Shown one piece after another: positions 1 through 14,948 of a DNA stretch of 64,000 nt. A program made the position numbers and the translations under genes. Position 1 is the first letter of the stretch. Each line of letters begins with the position of its first letter. The notes beneath the pieces were generated by a model. The model was not told the origin of the DNA and did not search any database. It saw only the letters and a program-made list of their open reading frames with translations. The stretch is from Heyndrickxia sporothermodurans (GTDB lineage Bacteria > Bacillota > Bacilli > Bacillales > Bacillaceae_C), in the NCBI GenBank assembly GCA_016756695.1, contig CP066701.1, positions 4,174,001 through 4,238,000 on the forward strand. Reading direction: 5' to 3'.

Positions 1-133
1 TCCCAATTCCAGAACCGAGGAAATACCCAGTCCCAATAATGCACCCTACCCCGATAAGGGAAAGCTGCCACCAAGCTAATTTCTTTTCCTTCTCCTTACC
101 CCTTTTTCCCCCTACACTTTCAGGAATCTCCAT
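1..133 (-). CDS. Amino acid permease (APC family), N-terminal fragment
   Basis: Only the first 44 codons are present; the gene runs off the left edge. A Lys/Glu-rich cytoplasmic head (about residues 8-18) is followed by the start of a first membrane helix with the glycine-rich pattern WWQLSLIGVGCIIGTGYFLG. That pattern is typical of helix 1 of APC-superfamily amino acid permeases, where the unwound glycine stretch contacts the substrate. The ATG start is supported by a GGAGGGA ribosome-binding site 7 bases upstream. It is transcribed away from the arsR-like gene. The substrate cannot be told from this fragment. Confidence 0.75.
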   Translation of the reverse strand, partial: MEIPESVGGKRGKEKEKKLAWWQLSLIGVGCIIGTGYFLGSGIG

Positions 134-339
134 TAATAATTCCCTCCTTAGAATCTACATTAGTATGAACAGACTAAATTTCTATTATGTACTTGCCTAC
201 CTTATTAACTTAAAAAGCTGAACAAATGGGGGCTCTGAAACGCTTTTTTATCCCCACCTCTCCATCCACCACCATGTGCATAAATAATAACGGGTAGGTT
301 TTCCCCATTTTGATTTGGCATAATAGGATCTATTATCAG

Positions 340-391
340 GCAACCCTATAGTTGCGTATATTTGACAAGCAACCGTATAGTTGCTTATACT
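340..391 (+). promoter_or_regulatory. arsR-like promoter with two dyad operators
   Basis: A sigma-A promoter is readable: TTGACA at 362-367, an 18-base spacer, TATACT at 386-391. Two near-identical blocks, GCAACcctataGTTGC (340-355) and GCAACcgtataGTTGC (369-384), start 29 bp apart. Each is an inverted repeat of GCAAC/GTTGC, and the similarity between blocks continues into the following TATA. The second fills the -35/-10 spacer, so a bound dimer would block RNA polymerase. They are inferred to be operators for the repressor encoded just downstream (autoregulation). Confidence 0.7.
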
Positions 392-397
392 CAATAT

Positions 398-676
398 ATG
401 AATTGGGACAAAGACGCTATATTCAAAGCACTTGGCGATTCAACTCGGCGAATTATATTAGACGAACTAGCCGAACGCAACGAGATGACGTTGTATGAAC
501 TTACTGCGCGTCTCATTATGATGCATGACCTTTCTATTTCGCGACAAGCGATTGCTAAACATCTTTCTGTATTGGAAAATGCAGGTCTAGTAAAATCAAA
601 ACGAAAGGGAAAATATCGAGTACTAATCTTTAACAACGAACCACTTAAAAATTTACTGAAAGGATGGATCGAGTAA
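398..676 (+). CDS. ArsR-type winged-helix transcriptional repressor
   Basis: A 92-residue DNA-binding protein. FKALGDSTRRIILDELAE near the N-terminus and SRQAIAKHLSVLENAGLV (recognition helix) followed by a basic wing (KSKRKGKYRV) are characteristic of ArsR/SmtB-type repressors. It has no cysteine at all, so the classical metal-sensing CxC motif is absent; a role in metal resistance should not be assumed. Similar Cys-less ArsR proteins are often paired with small-molecule-handling enzymes, here the VOC gene 90 bp downstream. The ATG at 398 is chosen because it lies 6 bases past the -10 box, which makes the mRNA probably leaderless; no ribosome-binding site is visible. An in-frame TTG at 362 is part of the -35 box and is rejected as a start. 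Confidence 0.8.
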   Translation: MNWDKDAIFKALGDSTRRIILDELAERNEMTLYELTARLIMMHDLSISRQAIAKHLSVLENAGLVKSKRKGKYRVLIFNNEPLKNLLKGWIE

Positions 677-766
677 TTTTATAAAAAGGTGCTGACAAAT
701 GGATGGTTTTTTCCGCTTGGAACCAGATTATTATTACAGCACCAAATATCAAAGGAGGCAAACATT

Positions 767-1150
767 TTGAAAATCATTGTTACCAGTATCTTCGTTCAAG
801 ATCAAGATAAGGCATTGAAGTTTTATACAGAAACGTTAGGCTTTATAAAAAAGCATGATGTTCCCGCCGGAGAATTTAGATGGATAGCTCTTGTTTCTCC
901 CGATGGTCAAGACGGAACCGAGCTTTTGCTCGAACCGAATGACAATCCAGCCGCCAAAGAGTATCAAGAGAAGATATTTACCCAAGGCATCCCAGCAACA
1001 ATGTTTGGCGTTGAAGATGTTCGCGAAGAATACAACCGATTAATAAAACACGGAGTGAAGTTTACTATTGAACCGACAGAAATGGGCGACGTCACATTGG
1101 CTGTCTTCGATGATACATGTGGCAACCTTATTCAGATTGCCCAGCAGTGA
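767..1150 (+). CDS. VOC (glyoxalase/bleomycin-resistance fold) family protein
   Basis: A 127-residue protein of the vicinal oxygen chelate superfamily. The two beta-alpha-beta-beta-beta halves are recognisable: IIVTSIFVQDQDKALKFYTE at the start, and GVEDVREEYNRLIKHGVKF followed by the closing strand with FDDTCGNLIQIAQ. It resembles the single-domain glyoxalase-like proteins often annotated as lactoylglutathione lyase relatives; the actual substrate is unknown. The TTG start at 767 is preferred over an in-frame upstream start because AAAGGAGG lies 8 bases before it. It probably shares a transcript with the upstream ArsR-type regulator and ends at a strong hairpin. Confidence 0.85.
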   Translation: MKIIVTSIFVQDQDKALKFYTETLGFIKKHDVPAGEFRWIALVSPDGQDGTELLLEPNDNPAAKEYQEKIFTQGIPATMFGVEDVREEYNRLIKHGVKFTIEPTEMGDVTLAVFDDTCGNLIQIAQQ

Positions 1151-1176
1151 CTTTATGACGAAGAGTCCTCATAATG

Positions 1177-1212
1177 AAAATGTACCCTACTCTAAAGGGT
1201 ACATTTTATTGT
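1177..1212. terminator. Bidirectional terminator between VOC gene and pyrE
   Basis: AAAATGTACCCT and AGGGTACATTTT form a 12-bp perfect stem around a short loop, followed by a T-rich run. On the minus strand the same hairpin ends in TTTTC, so it can also stop transcription coming out of pyrE. Confidence 0.85.
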
Positions 1213-1230
1213 TGAGGCAGTTTTTTTCGA

Positions 1231-1852
1231 TTATTTTTTCCAATCTGTTGGATTTTCCCGCCATTCTTTAAGTGTTTCAAGATCTTCTTCTATTATCACA
1301 CCTTTTTGAAGTGCGACATCAATTAAATCTGAATATGTTGCTAATGAATACGCCGGAATCTTCGCTTCCTTCAATTGTTCTTTTCCTTTAGCAAGTTCGT
1401 AAGTGAAAATAGAAACGACTCCTAACACCTCACAGCCTGCACTTCTCAACGCATCCACAGCAGTAATGACACTGCCGCCCGTTGAGATTAAATCTTCCAC
1501 GACGACGACTTTTTTACCTTCAGAGACTTTCCCCTCTATTTGATTTCCTTTTCCATGTGCTTTCGCTTTTGAACGTACATAACACATCGGAAGCTGTAGT
1601 TGGTCACTGACCCATGCTGCATGAGGAATTCCTGCTGTTGCCGTACCTGCGATGATTTCAACATCTGGAAAATGAGTAGTAATCAATTCACTTAATCCTT
1701 TGGCTATTTCTTTTCGAAGGGAAGGATAGGATAAGGTAAGTCGATTATCACAGTAAATTGGTGAAAGAATTCCGGATGACCAAGTAAATGGATCGTTAGG
1801 TTTCAAAAATACAGCTTCTATTGATAAAAGTTGTTCCGCAATTAAATTCGAA

Positions 1853-1860
<8 letters not shown>
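1231..1860 (-). CDS. pyrE: Orotate phosphoribosyltransferase
   Basis: Converts orotate plus PRPP to orotidine 5'-monophosphate, step five of UMP synthesis. The PRPP-binding loop [14 protein letters not shown] lies near residues 117-130, and the length of 209 residues fits bacterial PyrE. The second ATG is chosen as start because GGAGGG lies 8 bases before it, whereas the first ATG would be only 2 bases from it. It is the last gene of the pyr operon, overlaps the end of pyrF, and is followed by the bidirectional hairpin. Confidence 0.97.
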
Positions 1861-4254
<2,394 letters not shown>

Positions 4255-4258
<4 letters not shown>

Positions 4259-7200
4259 ATCGTTACCACATCTTTTTTGATCTGATTTGCTGGCATCGCT
4301 TCTGACGAGAACGTCATTGATTCAAGCACCCTTAAGATGGCCTCAGCCGTATCTAATGATGTTAAACATGGAATATTATTTTCTACTGCTTCACGGCGAA
4401 TTCTAAATCCATCACGCTCAGGCTGCTTTCCTTTTGTCAATGTATTTATGACAATTTGAACTTTTCCGTTTTTAATAACATCCAGCAGTGTAACGCCATC
4501 TGAGCCGATTTTATCAACAACATCCACTTTTAATCCTGTCGCTTGAAGGCTACCGGCAGTACCACTTGTTGCCATAAGCGTAAAGCCGATTGCGTCGAAT
4601 CGCTTAGCAAGTTGGGTTGCCTCCTCTTTATCCTTATCAGCAACAGTAAACAGTACCGTTCCATAGTTTTGAATTTTCATACCTGAAGCTACTAGGCCTT
4701 TATACAATGCCTTTTCCAATGTCATATCTTTCCCCATTACTTCGCCAGTAGATTTCATTTCTGGTCCTAATGTAATATCGACTCTTCGAAGCTTAGCAAA
4801 AGAGAAAACTGGTACTTTCACATACACACCTTTCTTCTCCTTAACAAGGCCTGTTCCGTAACCTAAATCTTGAAGGCTTTGACCTAGTATCACTTTTGTT
4901 GCTAGATTTGCCATCGGAACATTCGTAATTTTACTTAAAAACGGTACTGTTCGACTTGATCGTGGATTTACCTCAATCACATATAATTGATCATTTGATA
5001 TGACGTATTGGATATTTAATAACCCAATTATATTAAGTCCTTTTGCTAGTTTCGTTGTGTATTCAACAATTTTATTCTTCATGCTCTCTGAAATACTTTG
5101 TGTTGGATACACGGCGATTGAATCCCCAGAGTGAACACCCGCACGTTCAATATGTTCCATAATTCCCGGAATTAATATGTCTTTTCCATCGGAAATGGCA
5201 TCTACCTCGATTTCTTTTCCAATTAAATAGCGATCGATTAATACTGGATGATTCGGATTTACTTGAACAGCATTTTCCATATATTGATATAATTCTTGCT
5301 CGTGATAAACGATTTCCATAGCTCTGCCTCCTAATACATAGGAAGGGCGAACTAGCACAGGATAACCGATATCATTAGCTATTGTTACCGCTTGTTCAAC
5401 TGAAAAGGCTGTTTTTCCAAGTGGTTGACGGATATTCAATTGTTCCAACGCTTGCTCAAATTTATCGCGATTTTCGGCACGATCAAGGCTTTCTAACGAT
5501 GTTCCGAGAATTTTGACACCTCTTTCCACAAGTTGTGATGCAAGGTTAATGGCTGTTTGGCCACCAAACTGGACGACTACCCCTTCAGGCTTTTCAAGGT
5601 CGATTATATGCATTACATCTTCAATTGTTAGCGGTTCAAAATATAGTTTATCTGAGATACTAAAATCGGTTGAAACCGTTTCTGGATTACTATTAATAAT
5701 GATTGCCTCATACCCTGCCTCTTGAATCGCCCAAACGGAATGGACAGTTGCATAATCAAACTCGACACCTTGCCCGATGCGGATCGGACCAGAACCTAAG
5801 ACAACGACACTTTTTTTATCTGTTACGATCGATTCATTTTCTTCTTCATACGTACCATAAAAATACGGTGTTTCCGATTCGAATTCTGCCGCACATGTAT
5901 CAACCCTTTTATAAACAGGGATTAAATGATGTTGCTTTCTCCATTCGTAAACAGTTTTCTCATCTGAATTCCAAAGTCTCGCAAGCTTATGATCGGAAAA
6001 TCCATATTCCTTTGCTTGTTTAGCTGTTTCTTTGTCAAATGGTTTATTGATTAATTCTTTTTCAAAGTGGATAATTTTTTGTATTTTATATAGGAAGAAT
6101 AGGTCTATTTGACTCCATTCGTGAATCGTTTCGATTGTCACACCTCTGCGAAGTGCTTCACTTAAGTAAAAGATTCGTTCATCGCCAGCTTTTCGAATTC
6201 TCTTTTCAATCAGTTCATCACTAATTTGATCTGCATCAGCCAGTTCAAGATGATACGTATTGCTTTCTAGAGAACGAACTGCTTTTAATAATGATTCCTC
6301 GAAGCTTCTTCCTATTGCCATTACTTCCCCTGTTGCTTTCATTTGTGTTCCTAGTCTACGATTAGCTGATTCGAATTTATCAAACGGCCAGCGAGGGATT
6401 TTCGTAACAATATAATCTAATGCCGGTTCAAAACATGCATATGTTTTTCCTGTTACAGGGTTTATCATCTCGTCTAAAGTTAATCCCACTGCAATTTTTG
6501 CGGCTAGCTTTGCAATTGGGTAGCCAGTTGCTTTCGAAGCGAGAGCAGATGAGCGACTAACTCGTGGGTTTACTTCAATGATATAGTAATTAAAGCTATA
6601 TGGATCAAGCGCTAACTGCACATTGCAGCCACCTTCGATTCCTAGTGCACGAATGATTTTTAATGAAACATTTCTAAGTAAATGGTATTCTCGATCACTT
6701 AATGTTTGGCTTGGAGCGACAACTATTGAGTCACCTGTATGGATTCCTACTGGATCGATATTTTCCATATTACATACAACAATTGCATTATCATTCGTAT
6801 CACGCATCACTTCATATTCAATTTCTTTATAACCTGCAATGCTTTTTTCTAAGAGACATTGGTGAACTGGACTGTTATTTAACCCGCTTGTGACGATTTC
6901 TTTTAATTCCTCATCGTTTTCACAAATGCCTCCGCCTGTACCACCTAATGTGTATGCAGGTCGGACGATTACTGGGTAGCCAATATGTTTCACAAATTCG
7001 AATGCTTCATCTAGAGAATGAATAATATCACTTTCAGGTACAGGTTCATTTAAGTCTTTCATCAAGCTGCGAAACTCATCACGATCCTCTGCTTGCTTAA
7101 TGGCAGATAATTTTGTTCCTAACACTTCCACATTGCATTCCTCGAGTATGCCCGCTTGTGCTAATTCCATTGCCATGTTTAACCCTGTCTGTCCACCTAA

Positions 7201-7467
7201 TGTAGGCAAAATGGCATCAGGCTTTTCCTTACGAATAATTCTACTGATGAATTCTAATGTTAAAGGCTCGATGTATACAACATCTGCAATTTCAGTATCT
7301 GTCATAATCGTTGCAGGGTTAGAGTTTACAAGAATAACACGGTAACCTTCTTCCTTAAGTGCTAAGCATGCTTGTGTACCTGCATAGTCAAATTCAGCCG
7401 CTTGGCCGATAATAATCGGTCCTGAACCGATTACTAAGATACTTTTAATGTCTTTACGTTTAGGCAT
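4255..7467 (-). CDS. carB: Carbamoyl phosphate synthase, large subunit (pyrimidine-specific)
   Basis: Makes carbamoyl phosphate from bicarbonate, ATP and ammonia delivered by the small subunit. The 1070-residue protein shows the internal duplication of the family: two ATP-grasp halves, each starting with a related motif ([20 protein letters not shown] near residue 10 and [20 protein letters not shown] near 555), then a C-terminal MGS-like regulatory domain from about residue 930. Because it lies in the pyr operon, it corresponds to B. subtilis pyrAB, the UMP-regulated pyrimidine isozyme. It overlaps carA by 8 bases. Confidence 0.98.
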
Positions 7468-8547
7468 GTTGTTTCACCGTTCCTTTCCATTCTTCGATTC
7501 GTGATAAAAATTGATCAAATAAGAAATTCGTATCTTCAGGTCCAGGTGATGCTTCTGGATGATACTGTACAGTAAACACCGGATGAACTTGGTGCTCAAG
7601 TCCTTCAATTGTTTGATCATTTAAATTTATTTGAGTGACACGTAATTGTGTTGTTTGGATTGATTCTTCGTTCACCGCATATCCATGGTTTTGTGATGTG
7701 AAAAATACTTTTCCAGTGTGTAAATCTTTTACTGGATGATTTGCCCCGCGATGACCGAATTTTAATTTATACGTATCAGCTCCACATGCTAATGCAAATA
7801 ATTGATGTCCTAAACAAATGCCGAAGATTGGTAGCTTCCCTATTAACTCTTTTATCATCTTGATTGCCTGAGGAACATCTTTCGGATCACCAGGTCCATT
7901 AGACAACATAACACCATCCGGCTTTAATGCTAAAATTTCAGCTGAACTTGTATTATATGGTACGACCGTTACATCACAATCTCGTTTATTAAGTTCTCTT
8001 AATATCCCATGTTTTGATCCGAAGTCAACTAACACGACATGATGCCCACGCCCAGGACTAGGATAAGCTTTTTGGGTCGATACTTGTTCAACTTGATTAG
8101 TAGGGAATTCTTGATTTTTTAATTGGTTTATCACTTCAGCTGGATTAGCAGAAATATGACAAATGGCACCTTTTAATGTTCCATATTGACGTATGATCCG
8201 GGTTAATTTTCTCGTGTCAATTCCAGAGATACCTGGAATATTTTTAAGTTTTAAAAATTCGGATAAACTCATATCATTCCGCCAGTTTGATGGAAACTCA
8301 GCTGCTTCCTTCACGATTAACCCTTTAATTGATGGTTGAATGGACTCATAATCATCACGATTAATTCCGTAGTTACCGATAAGCGGATAAGTTAGTGTAA
8401 CGATTTGGCCGCAAAATGATGGATCTGTTATTGTTTCTTGATAGCCAGTCATCCCTGTTGTAAAAACAATTTCACCCACCATTTCAATCTCACTACCAAA
8501 TGCCTTTCCAATCATGACTGTTCCATCTTCTAAAATTAATTGTCGTT

Positions 8548-8551
<4 letters not shown>
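7460..8551 (-). CDS. carA: Carbamoyl phosphate synthase, small (glutaminase) subunit
   Basis: Hydrolyses glutamine and channels ammonia to CarB. The class I glutamine amidotransferase triad is visible: Cys246 in FGICLGHQ, then His331 and Glu333 in [10 protein letters not shown]. The N-terminal CarA-specific domain begins with [13 protein letters not shown]. The length of 363 residues matches B. subtilis PyrAA. It overlaps both neighbours by a few bases, as expected in a tightly coupled operon. Confidence 0.98.
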
Positions 8552-10747
<2,196 letters not shown>

Positions 10748-10749
10748 TT

Positions 10750-10855
10750 AAAAAAAAACGCCCTATCTTAAATTAGGGCGTTTTTTTAATGTGTAACTTC
10801 ATGTACACATTGAATGAAACACCCTTGTAAGTCTCTCTGGACTTCACTTAAAAGG
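10750..10855 (-). promoter_or_regulatory. PyrR attenuator in the pyrP-pyrB leader
   Basis: Read on the minus strand, the PyrR recognition element AGTCCAGAGAGACTT (10829-10846 region) is followed by a rho-independent terminator, ACGCCCTAA...ATAGGGCGTTTTTTT, just ahead of the pyrB ribosome-binding site. In Bacillus, UMP-bound PyrR stabilises this anti-antiterminator, and the terminator then forms. This is the third of three such elements in the operon. Confidence 0.93.
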
Positions 10856-10862
10856 TGATATG

Positions 10863-12188
10863 TTAATACTCATTTTCAATTTCACTAAACAGATCCAAAT
10901 CTGAATCCTCTGTCGGTCTGCCAGGCAAGACAAGGTTTAGAATCACACCTAATATTGCAGCTAATGCCATTCCTGATAGCTCAAATCCTTCAGTAAATCT
11001 AATGAATGCTCCCCCTATTCCTACAACTAGGATGACGGAAGAAATGAGTAGATTACGATTATCTGCAAAATCGATTTTATGCTCAACAAGCATTCTTAGA
11101 CCGCTTGCAGCAATAATTCCAAATAATACGATAGATACGCCACCCATTACAGCTGTTGGGATGGAACTCAATAGGGCACTAATTTTTCCAATGAAACTGA
11201 AAGCTAACGCAAGAACACCGGCACCGCCAATTACGTATACGCTATATGCTCGAGTGATTGCCAGGACTCCGATATTTTCTCCGTAAGTAGTTGTTGGCGG
11301 GCCACCAATTAGCGATGCGATAACGATTGAAACTCCATCACCTAACAGGGAACTATCTAGACCAGGATCCGCAACTAAGTCACGGTTTACAACTTTACTC
11401 AATACGATTTGGTGTCCAATATGTTCAGATAAAGTTACAATGGCAACAGGTACCATTAGCATCACAACTTGCCAAGAGAATGTCGGTTCATATGATATGA
11501 AAGGGAAAACAAAATCTGGTAATGCAAACCACTTCGCTTCAATGACACCTGAAAAATCTACTAATCCGGCAAATACAGAGATAATATAGCCTCCAATTAT
11601 TCCTATGAGTACTGGGATTAGTTGAAAAAACCCTTTAAAAAATGTTGAACTAATAATGATGATTGCAATTGTGCAGAGGGCGACAACGATATGTTTTGTA
11701 CTATAAATTAGATCTGCTTGAGGTGCACCTGGATTTTCGTACATTGCCATTCCTACTGCCGTTCCAGCAAGTCCTAAACCGATAACGATTATTACTGGTG
11801 CTACAACGATCGGTGGCAAAAGTCTCATTAACCATCTATATCCTAGTTTATTTATTAGTAAAGCAACAAGTCCGTAAATGATTCCGGCAAAAAAGGTTCC
11901 CAGCATGGCAGCTCCCGGACCACCTAATGCCTTTGCACTTATTAGTGGAGCAATGAAAGCAAAAGATGAACCTAGGTAAGCAGGAACCTTTCCTCTTGTG
12001 ATAAGTATATAGGCAAGTGTTCCTAATCCACTCGAAGCAAGTGCTACTGCAGGACTTAAATGCACGAGTAGCGGAACCAAAACCGTTGATCCAAACATCG
12101 CAAACAAATGTTGGATGCTTAGGCTAATCCATTGGGATGTATTTGGTTTTTCATTGATGTCTAGTATGATTTCTGCATTTTTTCCCAT
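10863..12188 (-). CDS. pyrP: Uracil permease (uracil:proton symporter)
   Basis: A 441-residue polytopic membrane protein of the nucleobase-ascorbate (NCS2/UraA) family with about 12-14 hydrophobic segments. Family signatures include PAYLGSSFAFIAP in the substrate-contact region, ALGGPGAAMLGTFFAGIIYG, and GGPPTTTYGENIGVLAITRA further on. It imports uracil for salvage. It lies between pyrR and pyrB with an attenuator on each side, so it is co-regulated with the biosynthetic genes. The ATG is preceded by AAAGGAGA. Confidence 0.96.
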   Translation of the reverse strand: MGKNAEIILDINEKPNTSQWISLSIQHLFAMFGSTVLVPLLVHLSPAVALASSGLGTLAYILITRGKVPAYLGSSFAFIAPLISAKALGGPGAAMLGTFFAGIIYGLVALLINKLGYRWLMRLLPPIVVAPVIIVIGLGLAGTAVGMAMYENPGAPQADLIYSTKHIVVALCTIAIIIISSTFFKGFFQLIPVLIGIIGGYIISVFAGLVDFSGVIEAKWFALPDFVFPFISYEPTFSWQVVMLMVPVAIVTLSEHIGHQIVLSKVVNRDLVADPGLDSSLLGDGVSIVIASLIGGPPTTTYGENIGVLAITRAYSVYVIGGAGVLALAFSFIGKISALLSSIPTAVMGGVSIVLFGIIAASGLRMLVEHKIDFADNRNLLISSVILVVGIGGAFIRFTEGFELSGMALAAILGVILNLVLPGRPTEDSDLDLFSEIENEY

Positions 12189-12235
12189 TATTTAATCTCC
12201 TTTTTCTTTTAAGATGTACCTAACAACGGTTCTCA

Positions 12236-12345
12236 TACAAAAAAAACCTCTTTATAGCAAGAAGCAACAAAGAGGTTAGTCCATCATTGAATATCACAAA
12301 ATCCAATAATAGATATCCACCTTTGTCAGCCTCTCTGGACTGCTT
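12236..12345 (-). promoter_or_regulatory. PyrR attenuator in the pyrR-pyrP leader
   Basis: On the minus strand, AGTCCAGAGAGGCTG (about 12327-12342) matches the PyrR-binding loop. Downstream, AACCTCTTTG and TAAAGAGGTT pair to form a terminator stem ending in eight T's (12238-12277). Same switch logic as the pyrB leader. Confidence 0.93.
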
Positions 12346-12359
12346 TTAAAAGGATGTAT

Positions 12360-12914
<555 letters not shown>

Positions 12915-12918
12915 TCAG

Positions 12919-13025
12919 ATAAAAAACCCTCTCACCTAGAGGAGAGAGGGTTGACGAATGCATGTCTAACTATTAATAGCTTAAATTCGCTATATCCGTT
13001 TCCTTCTCAGCCTCACAGGACTGTA
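12919..13025 (-). promoter_or_regulatory. PyrR attenuator in the pyrR 5' leader
   Basis: The minus strand shows AGTCCTGTGAGGCTG (13008-13023), the PyrR-binding consensus. It is followed by the terminator hairpin AACCCTCTCTCC...GGTGAGAGGGTTTTTT (12923-12952) just before the pyrR ribosome-binding site. This first attenuator sets expression of the whole operon. Confidence 0.93.
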
Positions 13026-13051
13026 TTAAAGGGGCTTATTAAATTATATTT

Positions 13052-13080
13052 AGAATACTATTAGTTTGCCTGTCTGTCAA
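13052..13080 (-). promoter_or_regulatory. Probable sigma-A promoter of the pyr operon
   Basis: On the minus strand TTGACA (13075-13080), a 17-base spacer, then TATTCT (13052-13057). It directly abuts the stop codon of the upstream pseudouridine synthase gene and lies upstream of the first PyrR element, where the pyr transcript must begin. Confidence 0.7.
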
Positions 13081-13986
13081 CTATTTTTTAAGGGACTGGA
13101 TCAATTGAAGAAAATCTTCAGGCAATGGTGCTTCGAATTCCATGTATTTTTCGGTACGTGGATGGACAAATCCCAACACACCTGCATGCAGTGCTTGACC
13201 ATTAATTGACAATGTTTTCCTTGGACCGTACTTAGGATCACCCGCAAGTGGAAATCCAATATATTTCATATGGACGCGAATTTGGTGGGTGCGTCCTGTT
13301 TCTAATTGACATTCTACAAATGTAAAATCGTTAAAACGATCGAGTACGCGAAAATGCGTTACTGCATGTTTACCACTATCTACAACTGTCATTCTTTGAC
13401 GATCAACTGGATCCCTGCCAATTGGAGCATCTATCGTTCCATAATCATGTGGAATATTTCCATGGACGATTGCAAAATATTTTCTTGTTACGGATTTATC
13501 AACCAATTGGTTTACTAGACGCTCGTGGGAGAAATCATTTTTGGCAACCATTAATAATCCGGAAGTATCTTTATCAATCCGATGGACAATCCCAGGTCTC
13601 ATTACACCATTAATGCCGGAAAGATCAGTACAATGTGCCATTAAACCATTTACTAACGTACCTGATGTATGACCCGGGGCAGGATGTACTACCATTCCTT
13701 TTGGTTTATTAACAACTAAAACATCTCCATCTTCATAATAAATATCAAGATTCATGTCCTCAGCCTCTACATCTAATTCTTCTGGCTCAGGGATTTCTAT
13801 TACTAGTTGATCATTAATCATACATTTATAATTTGCTTTAACGTTTTTTCCGTTTACAGTTACATGACCTTCTTTAAGCCATTGCTGTACTTGCGAACGG
13901 GACCATTCTTCATTTAGAGCAGAAATAACTTTGTCGATCCTTTCATTATTTTCACTCTCAAGAATGATGTGTTCCATTTTTTCCAT
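13081..13986 (-). CDS. ylyB: RluA-family 23S rRNA pseudouridine synthase
   Basis: Isomerises uridine in large-subunit rRNA; the closest characterised type is RluD (uridines of helix 69), but the exact target is inferred. An N-terminal S4 RNA-binding domain (about residues 16-66) precedes the catalytic domain with the hallmark [11 protein letters not shown], catalytic Asp138. The 301-residue length fits YlyB of B. subtilis, which holds the same place between lspA and pyrR. The start is supported by AAGGAG 7 bases upstream and overlaps the end of lspA. Confidence 0.93.
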   Translation of the reverse strand: MEKMEHIILESENNERIDKVISALNEEWSRSQVQQWLKEGHVTVNGKNVKANYKCMINDQLVIEIPEPEELDVEAEDMNLDIYYEDGDVLVVNKPKGMVVHPAPGHTSGTLVNGLMAHCTDLSGINGVMRPGIVHRIDKDTSGLLMVAKNDFSHERLVNQLVDKSVTRKYFAIVHGNIPHDYGTIDAPIGRDPVDRQRMTVVDSGKHAVTHFRVLDRFNDFTFVECQLETGRTHQIRVHMKYIGFPLAGDPKYGPRKTLSINGQALHAGVLGFVHPRTEKYMEFEAPLPEDFLQLIQSLKK

Positions 13987-14443
13987 AAGTTTTCTCCTTT
14001 GATTGTCGTTCTTCTCTCAACATTTGTATGAGAAGCAGAACAACCCCGATCGTTAATGCTGCATCCGCGATATTAAAAATAGGAAAATCGATAATTTCCG
14101 CATAAAGAAAGTCAATAACTTCTTTTCGGAAAAGTCGATCAATAAAGTTTCCAATTGCACCGCCCAGCATAAAAGCCAAACTAATCCCTAATAAAGGTTT
14201 TCCTTTTGCATGTTTTTGAATGTAATAAATAATTCCCCCAACCACAATAATCGTGATTAAATAAAATAACCACATCTGGCCTTGTAAAATTCCCCATGCG
14301 GCACCTTGATTTCGATGGGATGTAATTGAAAAAACATTTTCGATTACAGGAATTCTTTCTCCAATTTCCATGTTTTTCTCAACTAGAATTTTTGTTAATT
14401 GGTCTAAAGCTATAACAAATAAAGAAATTATGTAATATATCAC
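13958..14443 (-). CDS. lspA: Lipoprotein signal peptidase (signal peptidase II)
   Basis: An inner-membrane aspartic protease that removes the signal peptide of lipid-modified prolipoproteins. Four hydrophobic segments are visible. The catalytic aspartates lie in [11 protein letters not shown] and [11 protein letters not shown], and the conserved NQGAAWGIL block is present. I chose the GTG at 14443 (about 161 residues, close to the usual 150-165) because family members start right at the first membrane helix and a GGGGG box lies 8 bases upstream. An in-frame start 17 codons earlier would add an atypical polar tail. Confidence 0.9.
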   Translation of the reverse strand: MIYYIISLFVIALDQLTKILVEKNMEIGERIPVIENVFSITSHRNQGAAWGILQGQMWLFYLITIIVVGGIIYYIQKHAKGKPLLGISLAFMLGGAIGNFIDRLFRKEVIDFLYAEIIDFPIFNIADAALTIGVVLLLIQMLREERQSKEKTYGKNGTHHS

Positions 14444-14534
14444 AAAGGAAACCCCCGTATCTTTTTCGTTAAAAAAGCTTTGCTTCCTTTGCATTGTAGC
14501 ATAAAACGGGGGACTTAGAAAAGCTTATTTGTCA

Positions 14535-14822
14535 TTAGCTAAAAGGGATTGTAATTTTTCCAAAGGACCATAATTGTTTCCATTCGTCAGAGGTTTTTAA
14601 TGTAGGTATTGTTTCAAGCCATTCTTTCGGAATCGGTTCGCCATTTCGTTCACATTTTCCATAATTACCTTCATTCCATTTTGATAGGGCGGTATTAATG
14701 TCCTTTAATTCATCATTAATCAACTCTTTAATTAAGTCATCATTCGTTTCGTAAGAATTTAATTCTACTTTTAGATCATGAAGTAAATGAAATAAATGTT
14801 GATGTTCATCATTAAGGTACAT
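14535..14822 (-). CDS. ylyA: YlyA-like DksA/TraR-type small protein
   Basis: A 95-residue acidic protein. Its helical N-terminal part (an alpha-helical hairpin candidate) is followed by NYGKCERNGEPIPKEWLETI, which resembles the DksA/TraR C4 zinc-finger region where GxxGxCxxxGxPIxxxRLxxxP is typical. Only one cysteine remains, so the finger cannot bind zinc in the usual way. B. subtilis ylyA, in the same position between ileS and lspA, is a DksA-like protein reported to bind RNA polymerase and influence SigG-dependent genes; carrying this function over is inference. The start is set by AAGGAGG 8 bases before ATG 14822; an upstream in-frame ATG would place that site inside the gene. Confidence 0.75.
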   Translation of the reverse strand: MYLNDEHQHLFHLLHDLKVELNSYETNDDLIKELINDELKDINTALSKWNEGNYGKCERNGEPIPKEWLETIPTLKTSDEWKQLWSFGKITIPFS

Positions 14823-14910
14823 TGATATTACCTCCTTCATAGGTTGATGTTAGCTTACCCTTATTTTTTAATTATTTATCGAGTAACTCTTTCATAAAGT
14901 TACAGAAAAT

Positions 14911-14945
14911 AGAAAACCCTCGAAGAATTACCTCCGAGGGTTTTA
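14911..14945 (-). terminator. Terminator downstream of ileS
   Basis: On the minus strand AAAACCCTCGGAGG...TTCGAGGGTTTT forms a stable stem followed by a T-rich stretch, immediately after the ileS stop codon. It separates ileS from ylyA-lspA. Confidence 0.85.
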
Positions 14946-14948
14946 TCT

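Noticed and set aside
39-221. 60-codon open frame on the plus strand
   Set aside because: It is antisense to the clear permease start (glycine-rich first helix and a good ribosome-binding site on the minus strand) and has no ribosome-binding site of its own.
362-397. Upstream TTG start for the ArsR-type gene
   Set aside because: The TTG is the -35 box TTGACA and the following bases form the operator, so they are promoter, not coding sequence.
5513-7345. Several open frames on the plus strand inside carB
   Set aside because: They are shadows of the long, well-matched carB frame; none has a ribosome-binding site or recognisable domain.
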